Shown here: piece after piece, positions 33,128 to 45,796 of the stretch
Layout of the letters: the number at the start of each line of letters is the position of its first letter
How positions within the stretch are numbered: position 1 is the first letter of the stretch
NCBI RefSeq assembly: GCF_000005505.3
Contig: NC_016132.3
Location: 32,068,914-32,132,913, forward strand
DNA: 64,000 bases
DNA from: Brachypodium distachyon
Taxonomy: Eukaryota > Streptophyta > Magnoliopsida > Poales > Poaceae
Reading direction: 5' to 3'
Translations under genes and position numbers: made by a program
The notes under the pieces: generated by a model
Told to the model about the DNA's origin: nothing
Database searches by the model: none
The model's input: only the letters and a program-made list of their open reading frames with translations

Positions 33128-36100
33128 TGAAGCGATCCTCCTCCTTACTAGGGTTCGATCTCTGTGCTTACAGTGCTAGTCCCTGGATCGACTCGCTAGC
33201 ACACACAGTTTCAAGATGTAATATCAAGATACAAAGGTCAAAAGTATATTACATCGCATTGATCCATAATTTAATAGTACCTTACATGTTGCATAACCCC
33301 ATGGGTTATCTCCAAAAGAAAATAAAATCTTGCAGCGAAAGGCAGAAGATACAGGAGTCCCATAACAACTCCACAGTCGAAACATGTTGGAATGTAAATT
33401 TGCAACCCTAACAATTCGTACCTCACTCTTCACCTGGTTCACCTGCAACATTTAAACGTTGCAGCCACTAGGGGGTCAATACATTGAATGTATTGGCAAG
33501 TTCACCAAAAGGTTATAACAGATCCTATCAAGTACATGCAGTATTTGGCAAGGTGGAGTTTTGGCTATTTGCATAAAAGCATCCTTATTCAATCCTATCG
33601 TTTTTAACCAAAATAGTTTTGAATTCTATTGGACACGGGGTAGAAACACCCATGCTCCTATTAACCTAAGCACATTGAGTAGAAACATCAATGGTCCTAC
33701 CCAGTTCAATCCATTCGTTTTATTATGAAATTGGAATGAGTGAGACCTTCCTTACAGCTCCGATATCTAGTTGCTCATAATTGTCCGTAACCGGGGACAC
33801 GGCTAAGTACTTAGTTTGACACTCTCGAGAGGATGTACACATTTCCCACAAGAATTCGACGTGTTAATCCCTTGCTGTCCTCCCGGGGGAGTAGCAACGG
33901 TGTCGACTTCAAGAATTTTCAGAACATGTTCACCCAAACCACCTGAGGGACCCGCGCTCCCACCTACACAACTACCTCAGTACAATCCCTCGGACCTAGG
34001 TAAACATTTCTTACTCCATCCAAGCAGAGCCCATATTACCATGTGGTTGTACTGGAAGCTACTAAACAGGAAACTAGTCCAGTCTCTGGTTATCCCGGGT
34101 GGCATCCCGCATTGTGACGAAGGCGCTCTCCGAATCCATGGAAGAGACGTCCATGGACGATCCATTCCTGAATCCACAGGAACTCGACTCAGAGGGACCA
34201 ATAGAGATGGACCTAACGTCACGACATCCGAATACTCAAAGCAGCCCACCCAGGACGGTTCATTGAATTACTTGTTTTGTCATACACTAGGAAAATCATA
34301 TCGTAATTCAATAGTATCACATTGTAATAATGCCACCCTCGTATATTATCATAGCATAGCCTTTTACTAGCACGATGGCAGTTGGTGGTAAGTACATGGC
34401 AAAGGTATCCTATACTACTAGGAGAATCATAGCATAGCATAGATACAATAATCAACTAATAAAAACTAGTGCATAATAAAATAATGGGATGATGGTCAAA
34501 GTGAACTTGCCTGATTAGTGTCTTTGTATTCTTCTTCTTTTCGATACTCACAGTTACCGCACTCCGTATAATCTATCACGAAGAACGAAAATCAATAATA
34601 AATAACTATTCGAGAACTCCAAATCATAACTCCAAATAATGAACCAAAGCAATATACGAAGTTTAAATTAAATAGTACCTAACTACTGTTAGGCTGTCCT
34701 AGGCATAGATCTAAGAGGTAGGAACAAGGTTGGGACAAAAGCGGAGTTGGAACGGTGAAGTCATTGGCTGTTAACAGATACAGTTTTCTAGGGGTCATGG
34801 GCTATGGTAGGTGAACTTACAAAGGTGCACAAAGTGGTCCATAATCAAGAGTTGGGTGTACTCTTGTCACAACAGAAAGAATGAACTGGTTTGAAAATAT
34901 GGATCAACATGTATGGGCTTTGGAACATTGTTAATCAATAAGACAGTGTTAATGGATTTAAAGTTTGGTTGGGCATGGACTAGTGTGGCTAAGTCTGGAA
35001 TTTAAGTCTATAGGAATTGTTATCATTTAGATACTTTGGCTTTTTGGGAAATGGTGCTAAATGGTAGAACATGGGATGAAAAGTATACTACTGTATAGTA
35101 TTAAGATTTTAATTGCTAACACAACAAGTCTCATCCCAAAAGGATCTACAGAGAATTAGCTACTTGCTTGCAAAGCTGGCTAGTCTGATTCTGACAGATC
35201 AAAGATACTAACTTCTACTGAAAATGTACTGGTACTAATGGCTTCAAAAGACAATGGGCCAATGGGATGAATTAAACTATATCTAACAAGATTTCAACAG
35301 CCACTTGTTTAACATAAATAGGAGGTGTGAGTCAAAATATACAGGCTTACAAAACAGGCTAATCTATAACAAAGTTTCTGTAACTAAAGGCTTAGAATTG
35401 GCAAGTGTGGGAAACTGCTGAAGGTACTGTTTTGCAACGACGATGCACTAGTGTGGATGAACTTGGAAAGGTGTTCAAATAGATCTAGGATTTATATTTG
35501 GATTTGATCTTGACATGACAGTAAGAATCATCTAATTTGAAGTAATGGATCAAAAGATATAGGCTCCGGAAAATAGCTAATTGATGTGAAAGCGTTAACA
35601 GATACGACTTTTGATTGAAGATGCACCTCTGTAGATGAATCCTAAGTTGTGCCAGGTGTACACTAATGTGTAGAAAATGATCTAATTGATTATCTACAGA
35701 AGGTTTGGAACCAAACGGATCAATGGAACAATTTATATTAATTTCGAAAGGTGGCTAATCCAGAAACAGCATACTGTGAATAACAATTTCCAATGAAGAT
35801 GCCGTACTGAAGATCATGGAGATGGGGTATACAATCTGGTCTGGTCTAGATAGGTGGACGTTCTCTAACTACAACAGAAAAATTCGGCCAAAAATGATAC
35901 ACTGACCAAAAGATATGGGCTTCTAAACATGGCTAATCAAAACTGCTGCGGCTGAAAAGTTGCTCACCGGAAAAGACACGGAGTTCACCGGAGTTGAAGG
36001 AGGACGGCGACGATGTTGACCTAGGGTTTGATGGGGCCATGGAAGACGTCAAAGCGGACACCGTGACGCGGCTTGCACGGTCGTAGCATCTCCGGATGGC

Positions 36101-37729
36101 GATGGGCGGAGCTCCGGGCGCGGCTTTGGCATGGCGTCGGGGACGGCGCGGCCAACAGCGTCAAAAGGTCACGAAACCTTGTCACAAAGGTAGGCACGGG
36201 TCACATGAGTCTACCGGTGAAAGGAATCGAAGAACGGAGGTTTGGGGTGATCTCACCGGCAACAATGGTGGCGGCGACCGGCGGAGGAAGACGTCGACGT
36301 AGCCGGCTGTATAGAGGTTTTGAGGCCAAACTTTCTACATGGGAATGGGAGAGGAGAGGCAAAGGCTCAAAGTGACGCGCGTGAAATCCTTTTATAGTGG
36401 CCGAGGAGGGAGATCGGGCGTGGATGTCGACGGCCGACATTCGGGGCGCCTCTTTTGGAAACTGTGATAATGAGAGGAAACTTCAAATTGATTTCCGAAA
36501 TGGGTTCTCGGGATGGTGAGGATTGATGGGGTGGTTTCTTTTTGAAGAGAGACGCGCGGGAAGGAAAGTAATCGAAGAAAGAAAATATGGAAGGAGAGGA
36601 TTCCTTACGTGCAGAGGAGGAAGAAGCGCGAGCTCGTGCTCGTGGCTGGCTGGGGCGCTCGGTGGAGATGGGCCGGCCCAGTTGGGCGGTCCATTCTCTT
36701 TTGTTTTTCCTTTTCTTTTCTTTTTTCCATTTCTTTTTTTATTAATAATTTTTGATTCCTAACTCCAAATAAGTCCAAATAAACTGCAGTAAATTTGTAA
36801 ATTCAAAATAAAATAAAAATACTTTTGCTTATATAAATGTCATTAGGGCTTTATAAGTAATAAAAAAAAATAGATTTTGAAATCTATTATGAAACCTTTG
36901 TTTCATAAATTAACTTAAACTCCAATACAATATTGGGTTGGCATACTTTGCACTAAAACCCTTCCTTAGCTAAATACCCCATTGGATTGAATTCCAAATA
37001 AAATCTCATAATAATTATACGGTTTAATAAAATTCTCAAATGGCTTTATAACACCAAATCACAAATCATGTAAACATCACATATGTTTCCAACTATATAT
37101 GTTTGGGAAGTCACGTTATCCCACTCTCAACAATGGAATAAATGTTGGAATAACATTTGCACATGAGGATGTCACGTTATCCTCTTCTCGAATATTTGAT
37201 AGTTTCCTCCCGAAACAAAATGAACACGCCAAAGCAAATATCGAGAGAAACATAGGTGAATCATTATATATGTTTTCCAACCTTATACTTGGGAAGTCAT
37301 ATTATTCTCTTTCTTTAACATTTAAATAAATGTTAGAGAACATTTCTAATCGATTTAAGTATTCCAACGATGCTCTCAAATGATCATGGCATCCAAATTG
37401 AAAACTTAGTGTGCTATTAAAATCTTCAGAAAGAAAATACGATTTACTAGATGCGAATAATAGTTCGGCTAGAATCGTAATATGCAAATGGTTCCAAATA
37501 GAATACTTTGGACTTATATAAATGTCCCAACCATGTTGTATAATTTGGATAGTCATATTCATCCATTCTTTTGTTGAATATTCAAACAGGGTGTGGAAAA
37601 ATTTAAATAAGTCCTAAAAATTTCAAATCCTTCCGAAATTCACAACCAAAATATTTCCAAAGCCAATATTTTAATTAAAATAATTATTGTATTTAACATT
37701 CCAGAATTGGAAAATTTTGGGGTGTTACA
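33128..37729 (-). mobile_element. Solo LTR I (4602 bp), minus orientation
   Basis: On the minus strand it starts TGTAACACCCC (37729) and ends CGCTTCA (33128). Perfect TSDs GTAAG lie at 33123-33127 and 37730-37734. No gag-pol is found inside. The 3' part (33128 to about 34512) is closely similar to the 3' parts of LTR H and of the LTRs at 5584-18982. The rest (34513-37729) does not resemble them. A TATAAAA is present on the minus strand at 36390-36396, followed by a GC-rich tract (36000-36390). Short frames at 36073-36762 are compositional. Confidence 0.85.
36390..36396 (-). promoter_or_regulatory. TATA-like box of solo LTR I
   Basis: TATAAAA on the minus strand ahead of a GC-rich tract, the same plan as the other long LTRs here. 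Confidence 0.45.
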
Positions 37730-38188
37730 GTAAGCGCCCTGCTCGCCTCATCCACCGTACAACATGGAGGAATATCCGGCTGGGAAACACTCCTCAAGCA
37801 AATCATCATCTCCCGAATCTCGGTTGATGAGGACATCCCTAGTTCTTTATCATCAACTCCAATTGATGATCGTGCTGCACAGACAAGCCCAATGAAGTTA
37901 GACTTGGGCCAATAACAAGAGCATGTGCAAAGCTACTTGAACAACAGTTGAACTCACTCTTAATTGAATCTGATATTTTAATTGATGAGAGCTTTATACT
38001 ACCTAAGTCTATGCATTTATTTATGATCAGATTTGAGGATAATTCAAGCCTTGTACGTGGAGGAGGAGAGTTGCAGCAAGATCCATTGCCGTTGATTTCC
38101 AATATCAAGAAGAGCGCTAGGGAGGAGAGGGAGGCCGGCGCACTACATGAAGATGAGGAAATCAACCAGCAATAGAAGTTGTCGTGGC
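37730..38188 (+). pseudogene. pol C-terminal tail of CRM-like remnant G
   Basis: Reading through a shift near 37910, the plus strand shows PITRACAKLLEQQLNSLL and ESFILPKSMHLF, then a Glu-rich tail ending in NQQ and TAG 38173-38175. A TRARAK-like segment followed by NSLL is characteristic of the pol tail of CRM-like and related grass chromoviruses (recalled). It stands alone: no upstream pol remains, because insertion I directly abuts it. It is probably the 3' end of the element whose LTR ends at 47675. Confidence 0.6.
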
Positions 38189-38809
38189 TGATGCTAGGAC
38201 AAGTCCGGCGACACGTCAAACATGTCTAAGGCATCAGCGCACGTCGAGGAGCATGTGACACACATAGGGCTGCCTACGACATGGTTTATTTGCCTAAGTG
38301 TGAGTTGGGCCTGCGTGCTCATAGTTTGGGCTGAACCCAACGTTTTGGGTCAGTTTGTATCAAGTTTGGGTTGAACCAAGTTCGAGTCCGAGTCCAATTA
38401 GGTTGCTGGACGTCCACCCTCCTATATAAGTTAAGGGGCGCACACGATTAGGGTTAGACCATGTTTAGATTATTCAGAACCTTTCGTTGAACTGATACAA
38501 GCATTCATCTAAAATTATATTCCTCTTTGATTCGATCAGAAATTTTACCTTCACCACTTTGTTGCGATCTGGTGTTTTTGCTACTGAAGATTCAAGTGCA
38601 ATCTATTGTTCCATTGGGAAGTGGTAGATTGCAGAACCGCTTCGTGGTCGGCGGCTACGTGCGCAAGCGTGTGGTGTTGCGAATATCAACTAGGGTTGAG
38701 AATTGTTGCATTGGCGGCAAGGGACCAGCCAGAGATTCGTTAGCGTCTCACGAGTTATCATCTATCTACTACGAGCTCGACGAGAAGATCGCGCCACCCC
38801 TTATCATCT
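38189..38809 (+). repeat. 5' LTR of element E (about 621 bp)
   Basis: Starts TGATGCTAGG and ends TTATCATCT just before the PBS. TATATAA at 38423-38429 is the likely TATA box. Its last 210 bases recur at 46417-46627 with few differences, which identifies both as ends of one element. The open frame at 38527-38922 lies in the LTR and is not called. Confidence 0.78.
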
Positions 38810-38820
38810 TGGTATCAGAT
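38810..38820 (+). promoter_or_regulatory. Primer-binding site of element E
   Basis: TGGTATCAGAT, tRNA-iMet type with one probable change near its end, directly after the LTR. Confidence 0.75.
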
Positions 38821-39052
38821 TTCCAGCGTTTACTCGGTGAGCAAATTCCATCCCATAGATTTGTTTGTTTTCGTCCCATACAGAAAAAGCCAAAAAATAT
38901 TAGGATGAGATTTTTGCCATAGCCTAGTTGCATCGGTTCATCTCGTTCTTGTGCTGGTCGTAGTCCTTCCTTTGTGTAACTTTCACTTCCAGTTACGGTT
39001 TGTTCCGAGGAGTTCTTGTTCTAGTCGGAGTCGTTGAGATCTATTTTGTTTT

Positions 39053-42000
39053 TGAAGCGACCGCCCCTGTATTAAGGGTTTGATCTCTGTGCTTACAGTG
39101 CTAGTCCCTGGATCGACTCGCTAGCACACACAGTTTCAAAATGTAATATCAAGATAAAAGGTCAAAAGTATATTACATCGCATTGATCCAGAACCTTGCA
39201 TATCGCATAACCTCGTGGGTTAGCTCAGAAGAAGATAAAAACCTTGCAGCGGAAAGCAGGTGATGTAGGAGTCCCATAACAACTCCACAGTCGAAACATG
39301 TTGGAAAGTAAACTCGTAACCCTAACAATTCGTACCTCACTCTTCACCTGGTTCACCTACAACATTTAAACGTTGCAGCCACTAGGGGGTCAATACATTG
39401 AATGTATTGGCAAGTTCACAAAATGGTTATAACAGATCCTGTCAAGTATATGCAGTATTTGACTAGGTGGGGTTTGGCTAATTGCATAAAAGCATCAATG
39501 TATCATCCTATCATTTTATTAAATAGTTTTATCACTATTGGACACGGGGTAGAAACGCCCATGCTCCTATTAACCTAGAGCACATTGAGTAGATACATCA
39601 AGTGCCCCTACCCTGTTCAAACCATTCATTTTATTTAAGAAATTGGAATGAGTGAGACCTTCCTTACAGCCCCCATATCCAGTTGCTCATAATTTTCCGT
39701 AACCGGGGACACGGCTAAGTACTTAGTTTGACACTCTCGAGAGGTTGTACACATTCCCCACAGAAATCGACGTGTTAATCCCTTGCCGTCCTCAGGGTAG
39801 AGTAGCAACGGTATCCATTACAGGAATTTTCAGACCATAATCACCCAGACCACCTGAGGGACCTACATTCCCACCTACACGGCTATATCTGCACAATCTC
39901 TCGGATCCAGGATCATATGTCTTGCATCCATCCTGGCAGAGCCCATATTACCATGTGGTTGTACTGGAAGCTACTAAATAGGAACACTAGTCCAGTCTCT
40001 GATACCCCAGGTGACATTCCACATTTGCGACGCAAGCGCTCCCCGAATCCACGGAAGAGACGTCCATGGACGATCCATCTCTGAATCCATGGAGACTCGA
40101 CTCAGAGGGACCCATAGAAATGGACCTGACGTCGCATAACATCTCAAAAACTCAAAGTAGTCCACCCAGGATGATTCGTTGGCGTTGTTTTGCCAAGTAT
40201 CCAAAATTACTCCTCAATGACAATGATAACATATTGTAATAATACCACCCTCGAATACTAACATAGCATAGCATTTGACTACCTACGTTTGCGATTGGTG
40301 GTAAGGACATGGCAGGGGTATCCTATACTACTAGGAGATTCATAGCTAGCATAGGTACAATAATATTCCTAACAATGCAACTAATAAAACATCTAATGCA
40401 TAGTACAAATAATAGGTGAAATGATCAAAGTGAACTTGCCTTTGTCACAGTAGTTTGAGTTCAAACACTTGTCACAGTCTCAAGGTTCGCTCTCCGAGAA
40501 AACTATACGAGAAAAACAAACATACACATACATAAACACCCAATTCATATCACGACAAAATAAAATATGCTATGATGCAATGAAACATGTGACATGGCTT
40601 GGTTTATTTTATTTGGGTGATCAACTGGTCCTAAGCATTAGTAATTAAAACAAAAGCATTAGGGTTTTAAACAAAAAGGCAGAAACAATTGATTAAAACC
40701 CTAAATTATAGTTTCATTGGCATCAGCCAAATAATTTAATTCAAAAATTATATTTCTCTGTCCCAATGGACAGAAGATAATAAAACAAAATTTCGAGCAC
40801 TGGTTTCAATTAAAAAGGATTTCTAAATAATTAGTTATGAATTAAATGGCATTAAACACTATTGTGTAAAATGGCTGTGATTCAAATATTCAAATTTAAA
40901 ATTAAACAGTGCCAAAATATTCTACAGGTTGAGTGCTTCTCAAAAAGGTAAAGTTTGTCAAATTTAGCCAAAGGGTTTGAAAGTTATAAGCATTTGAAGT
41001 TACTGGGGCTTTTCTGCAAAAGTGCCATTTAAATAAACCGGGGAATTAGAATTACATTTTTTTTTATTAATGTGCCACGTGGCGTGATCTCATTGGACGG
41101 TACCAGTTCGATTAAAATAAAAACAAGGATCTAATCTCGGCCGTTGATCTTAGATCGGACGGCTCCGGAGCATCGGGCTCACCTCCGGGAACCTTAGGGT
41201 TCCGGCGAGCAGCTCCAGCGGTGGCGCGGCACGGGCGGTGGCGGCGTGGGGTGTTCCGGCGATCTCCGGTCGTCAAGGAGGAGCGCGGGCGACGCGGCGT
41301 CGCGAGGCGGGGACGAGGGCGGGGTCGTCGAGGCTCGGGGCGGTCGGACTCGTCGCCTAGGACGAAGACGAGGCGGCGGGCGGTGGCGGAGCTCCGGCAA
41401 GCGACAGGCGATGGCTGCGGTGCACCAAAAGGGAAACGACGCGCGTCAAAAGAACCGCAAGGAGGAGAGAAGAAGAGATACGCAAGCGGTGGCGAGGATT
41501 ACTCACCGAGACGTCGTCGGCGAGAGAAAATGCGGCGGCGGTGGTGGCGACTCCGGCGAGCAATTTGGCAGCGTGCTCACGAGGAAACGAGGGGGCAAGA
41601 GGGGGAAAAGATCGGCGCGGGCGAGGGCTTTATTGGGCTGTGCTTGGAAAGTTTCGGGTGGCACGGGAACAGCGGGCGCGCTGATGGGGGCGGCGACGGC
41701 GCGGCGTTGGCGGCGGAGATCGCGGCCGCTTTCCCTGCCGGGTAGACGACCCCGACAGGTGGGGCCCACCTGTCGGTGCATCATGCGGGCGCGCGTGCGG
41801 CGGGCCGGCTCAGTCCGGTTCGGGCACGGGCGCAGCTGCGCTGGTTCGGCCCAAGCGGTCGGACCGGTCCGGATTTCTCTCTTTTTTTTTCCTTTTCTGT
41901 TTTTCTTTGATATCTTTTGATTTTGAACTCCAAATTGATCCAAATAAATTCCAGAAAATTTGTAAAATCATGTTTTATCATGATTCAAATTTTGGGAGTA

Positions 42001-42329
42001 TTTTCCCCTTAAAATAAAATATATAAAATTACATTTGCCCTATAAATGCCTTTAGGGCTATATAACTATTTAAATAAAATAGTTTTTCAACTCCAAATAA
42101 TTATCCAAAAATTATGAGATAGCTTATTTATGCAATAAACCCCTTTTATAGCTAAACCCTATTGGTTTGAAGATCCAAAGCTCAAATGGGTGAAAACCCT
42201 AGGGTTTAAAATGAAATAAAACCTTTCTAAAGCCTTTTAAGATTCAAATTCGAATTCAATTATGCAATTGTGGCATGATGCTCATGGATGCAATGCACAT
42301 GTAAGAATTTGAAATTTTGGGATGTTACA
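39053..42329 (-). mobile_element. Solo LTR H (3277 bp), minus orientation
   Basis: On the minus strand it starts TGTAACATCCC (42329) and ends CGCTTCA (39053). Perfect TSDs GTTTT lie at 39048-39052 and 42330-42334. It is inserted in the leader of element E. The first several hundred bases are nearly the same as the solo LTR starting at 5584, so these two belong to one subfamily. The GC-rich tract at 41160-41850 holds long frames on both strands that are compositional. No gag-pol is present. Confidence 0.88.
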
Positions 42330-42334
42330 GTTTT

Positions 42335-43242
42335 CGTCCGCGTCAAGTTGCAGTTTGAGTCCTTTTCCACATCCGAGTTGAGTTAGTTTCCTATTCGAAT
42401 CCGAGTTGAGTTAGTTTCCAAATTCGTGTTTCCTTTCACGTAGTTTTTCCTTTCCGCGTTTGTTGCAATCCGAATCAGATTAGAGTTCGTTTTCCTTTCC
42501 GATTGTTAACCCTAGCCACAAGCTTTCTATCATATAAGAATAGGAACCTCCCACGAGACTAGCATATTTTGGCTCTACGGGCTGCTCTTTGTTTACCTTT
42601 ATATAATTTGCTTCCCATACCAATCCGATTTGTAAGTTGATCTGATTGCGGAAAGTTTCGGCCGCAAGGAAAGAGTCTAGAAACCTCTCCGAAATTTTTT
42701 CGAGCCTATATTGTTTTTACACTTCCGGGATTGTTTTTAGCCATCCTCCGTTATAGTGGGAAAATTTTGAGCAGAAACGTGGCCAAAATCTGTGCTACGA
42801 ATTTGCTGTTTTGAGTTGTTCTACCTACTAGTTGGAGCAATTTTGTGCCCGGATACCTTGAGCTTTGCTAGCATCTCTTCTAGTGCATTTGCAACACGAG
42901 CATTACTCCGACATATATCTCACATTTTCAGCGCGTTCCTTTGGTTGCTTTTGCCCCACTTATCTTTGTGTGTGCGTTTCGTGTGAGTAGTGTGTCATAC
43001 GATCAGCACTAGGATTTGTGAATTGGTGTTGTTAGGTATCCTCACCAAGCTCCAACATATACCCTGGTTTGTCGTGTGATAATCTCTCCCTTGGTATTTG
43101 CTTCATCACATCCGTGCACGTTCTGCCCTACAAGTTGGTAAGCTATACTGATTCACTTTGGAACGGTAAGATACATTGTTTCTTTCAGTTTTGAGTGAGT
43201 TGAGAGTTTTCCAAATATATTTTTCCTTTTTGTGCTCTAATC
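42335..43242 (+). other. Leader of element E, right part
   Basis: Untranslated leader between solo LTR H and gag. Nothing further seen. Confidence 0.6.
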
Positions 43243-43967
43243 ATGTCGACCGAGGATGGTGCAAGTGATGTTTTGCAGAAGAAGGCTGCTACTGAGGTGG
43301 TGCATTGGCATGAATATGAAGTCCTCCGTGATCACTTGAAGTTCAAGATAAATCAGGCGGTTGAACCCATATCCTCAGATTTGCAGCAAGTGGAGATGAA
43401 GGTTGATGAGGCCATTAACACGGCTCAAGCGACCTAGGGTCACGTGACCACCATGCAGCGCTCTCTCGCTGATTTGACGCAAGCGGTGACTGATTTGTGC
43501 ATGCTCGTTGAGCGCCAACAACAGCAAGATCAGCACCCTGATGATGATGATGCTAGCGTTAATGATGGTGGTGCAGCCCATAATGTGCGTGGACAGCAGC
43601 AAAATCAGGATCGGCGTCACATTGCGCCGATGGGTTTTGGCCATGGAGGTGGCCGTGGTGATGGAGGTCGTGGGCATGGCCGTGGTGATGGAGGTCGTGG
43701 GAATGGCCGTGCTGGTGCCTTCCCTATGGGTCATGCACACCGTGAGTTTGATCATGATGATGGACAGCACGCTCATTGTGATGATGACGGGGTGGGCAAA
43801 CCGAAGTTTTCTATTCCCAAGTTTGAGGGCTCTACTGATGTTGAGAATATCTTATTTGGGAGCTTAAGATAGAGAAATTATGGCGTTTGCATGAGTACAC
43901 CGAGGACAGAAAAAATCAAATTAGCTTCTTCGGAGTTTGATGGATATGCTTTGCGTTGGTGGGATTC
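43243..43967 (+). pseudogene. gag N-terminal part of element E
   Basis: Starts MSTEDGASDVLQKK at 43243, broken by TAG at 43435-43437 and continuing in another frame from 43444 (MQRSLADLTQAV) to about 43872. It contains a Gly/Arg-rich stretch made by a 27-base tandem repeat (43651-43704), then KFSIPKFEGSTDVE, the usual start of the capsid domain, and EFDGYALRWWD at about 43930. There the frame is cut by a composite insertion. A shift lies near 43860. Confidence 0.75.
43651..43704. repeat. 27-base tandem pair in gag of E
   Basis: Units 43651-43677 and 43678-43704 differ at one base and encode a Gly/Arg-rich GRGDGGRG-type stretch. Confidence 0.8.
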
Positions 43968-44452
43968 GGGATGGCAACGGGGCGGGTCTGGACGGGTCGA
44001 CCAAATCCATATCCATATCCATATCCATCGTCAAACCAACTATCTATCCACGAAAATATCCGTGGATGCAAAACAATACCCACATCCATATCCACCGGGT
44101 ATCCATGGATTATCCATATCCATGCAATATACACCCTCCATTCAATATTAAGTGACTCAAATTTGTAGCGGACCCAGGATAAATTTTAAGGTGTGGGGGA
44201 GTTACATGGCAAAAAATCATATGCATAACTATGCGAAAGCTCATTGGGTTACTAGATATATATATATATATATTATATTATATTACTTTGTGTTCAACAA
44301 AAATAATAATAATCAAAAAATAAGGTATTGCTGCTCAAAATACCTCAATACATGAAACTTACGTGGATGATCGATCACCGATTTATAATCTATATTAACC
44401 GAAAGACCATATAAACTTACGAAGTACTCTCTCCGTCCCGAAATATGATAAG
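43968..44452. mobile_element. Composite of small DNA-transposon-like fragments in gag of E
   Basis: Three unlike blocks replace part of the capsid region. 43968-44150 starts GGGATGGCAACGGGGCGGGT and carries repeated ATCCAT units, a pattern seen in many plant hAT-like nonautonomous elements. 44160-44205 holds GCGGACCCAGGATAAATTTT, another common plant repeat end. 44425-44447 has CTCTCTCCGTCCCGAAATAT, close to the Stowaway/mariner MITE end CTCCCTCCGTCCC. Gag resumes at about 44450 (KLQNFRQG), and roughly 100 bases of gag expected between WWD and KLQN are missing. Family labels are recalled patterns. Confidence 0.6.
44258..44290. repeat. TA-rich microsatellite
   Basis: (TA)n followed by TATTA units between two MITE-like fragments. 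Confidence 0.85.
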
Positions 44453-45796
44453 TTGCAGAATTTTAGGCAAGGCACTATGTCCGTGGATGATTATTTTCAG
44501 GAGATGGAGTTGATTATGCAGCGTGCTAGAGTTCGTGAGCAACCAGAAAAGACCATGCAGCGGTTTCTTTCTGGTTTGACATACAATATCAAGCGTATCA
44601 TTCGGCATCACCAATATTATGACATGACCGAGTTGCTGCATCATGCACGGGAGGCTGAACTTCAGTTAGCCAAAGACGCGAAGTTTGCTGCTCGTTCCAC
44701 TTCGGCTCGTGGTCATTTCACGCCACGCCCATCGGGTGGGCCACCTACACCAAGTCCTTCGGGTGTTCGTGGTACTTCTTCAAGCAAGCCCGAATCTGCT
44801 GTGATCAACGCCAAGAAACTGGCACAACCTGCTGCTAGTACTGCCGGTTCCTCTATGTCTATAGCAAGAAACAGGGATATGAATTGTCATACATGTGGTG
44901 GCAAGGGTCACTTCAAGCGCGACTGTCCTAATAAGAAGGTTATGTTGGTGAATGAGGATCTGGAGTATGAGACCGGTGATGATGCTGATCCTGAATCTGA
45001 ACCTTTGGAGGATGAAGATGCTTATGATGAAGGTGCTGTTGATGCCTACGCGACACACTTTCCTACTATTGTGTGTTCGCAAAGGGTGCTGAATGTTACG
45101 CCTAGTCCTGAGAATCAGCGCTGCAACTTGTTCCAAACAAAGGTTATCGTTGGTCCTAGCAAGGCATGCAAGGTGATCATCGATGGTGGTAGTTGTCGGA
45201 ACTTGGCTAGTAAGGAGCTTTGTGCAAAACTGAAATTGAAATATTTGCCGCACCCCAATCCATATTATATTCAATGGTTGAGTGATAGTGGGGAGATGAA
45301 GATCATCCATATGGTGTGTGTGGAATTTCAGATTGGACCATACAAAGACTCCGTTGAGTGTGATGTGGTTCCCATGACCGTGTGTCACTTGTTGTTGGGT
45401 CGTCCATGGCAATTTGATCGGAACGTTCGTCACGATGGGAGAGCCAACACATATCATTTTCATTGGCGTGGCAAGGATGTTACTTTGAGACCCATGACAC
45501 TGCAGCAAATCGTAAATGAATCAAGGCAGAAAGTTGAAGTAAATTGTGAGAATGAGCGTGAGAGATTAGATAGGCGAGCGACTCCACTTTCGGTGAGCGA
45601 GAGCCACAAGCCAAATTTGAGTGGTAAACAGAACGGTGAGGGAGAGAATTCCTTAGTAATGCTAGCCAGCAAATCTGATTTGAGAGAGTTCAGCGAGGAT
45701 CCTACTTTGACGCCTTTTGTGCTTATGTGCAAAGGTGTTTTGCTTTCTACTAACGACATGACCCCGCTGCCTATTGGTCTTTCTCATGTTTTATAG
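44453..45796 (+). pseudogene. gag C-terminal part and protease of element E
   Basis: 447-residue frame. Gag end: FRQGTMSVDDYFQEMELIMQ, typical of CRM-like capsid. CCHC knuckle CHTCGGKGHFKRDC at about 44886-44927. Acidic linker, then protease with KVIIDGGSCRN (catalytic Asp codon 45182-45184), YYIQWLSDSGEMK and the conserved LLGRPWQFDR (about 45395-45424). The frame is intact across the protease but has lost the capsid start. It ends at TAG 45794-45796, just ahead of DFDDVFPDE, the start of the RT region. Confidence 0.82.

Noticed and set aside
36073..36762. Plus-strand frames of 68-100 residues in LTR I
   Set aside because: Inside a solo LTR and opposite to its transcription sense; no family match recognised.
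41194..41981. Long frames on both strands in LTR H, up to 224 residues
   Set aside because: Same kind of GC-rich LTR tract; no start context or domain.
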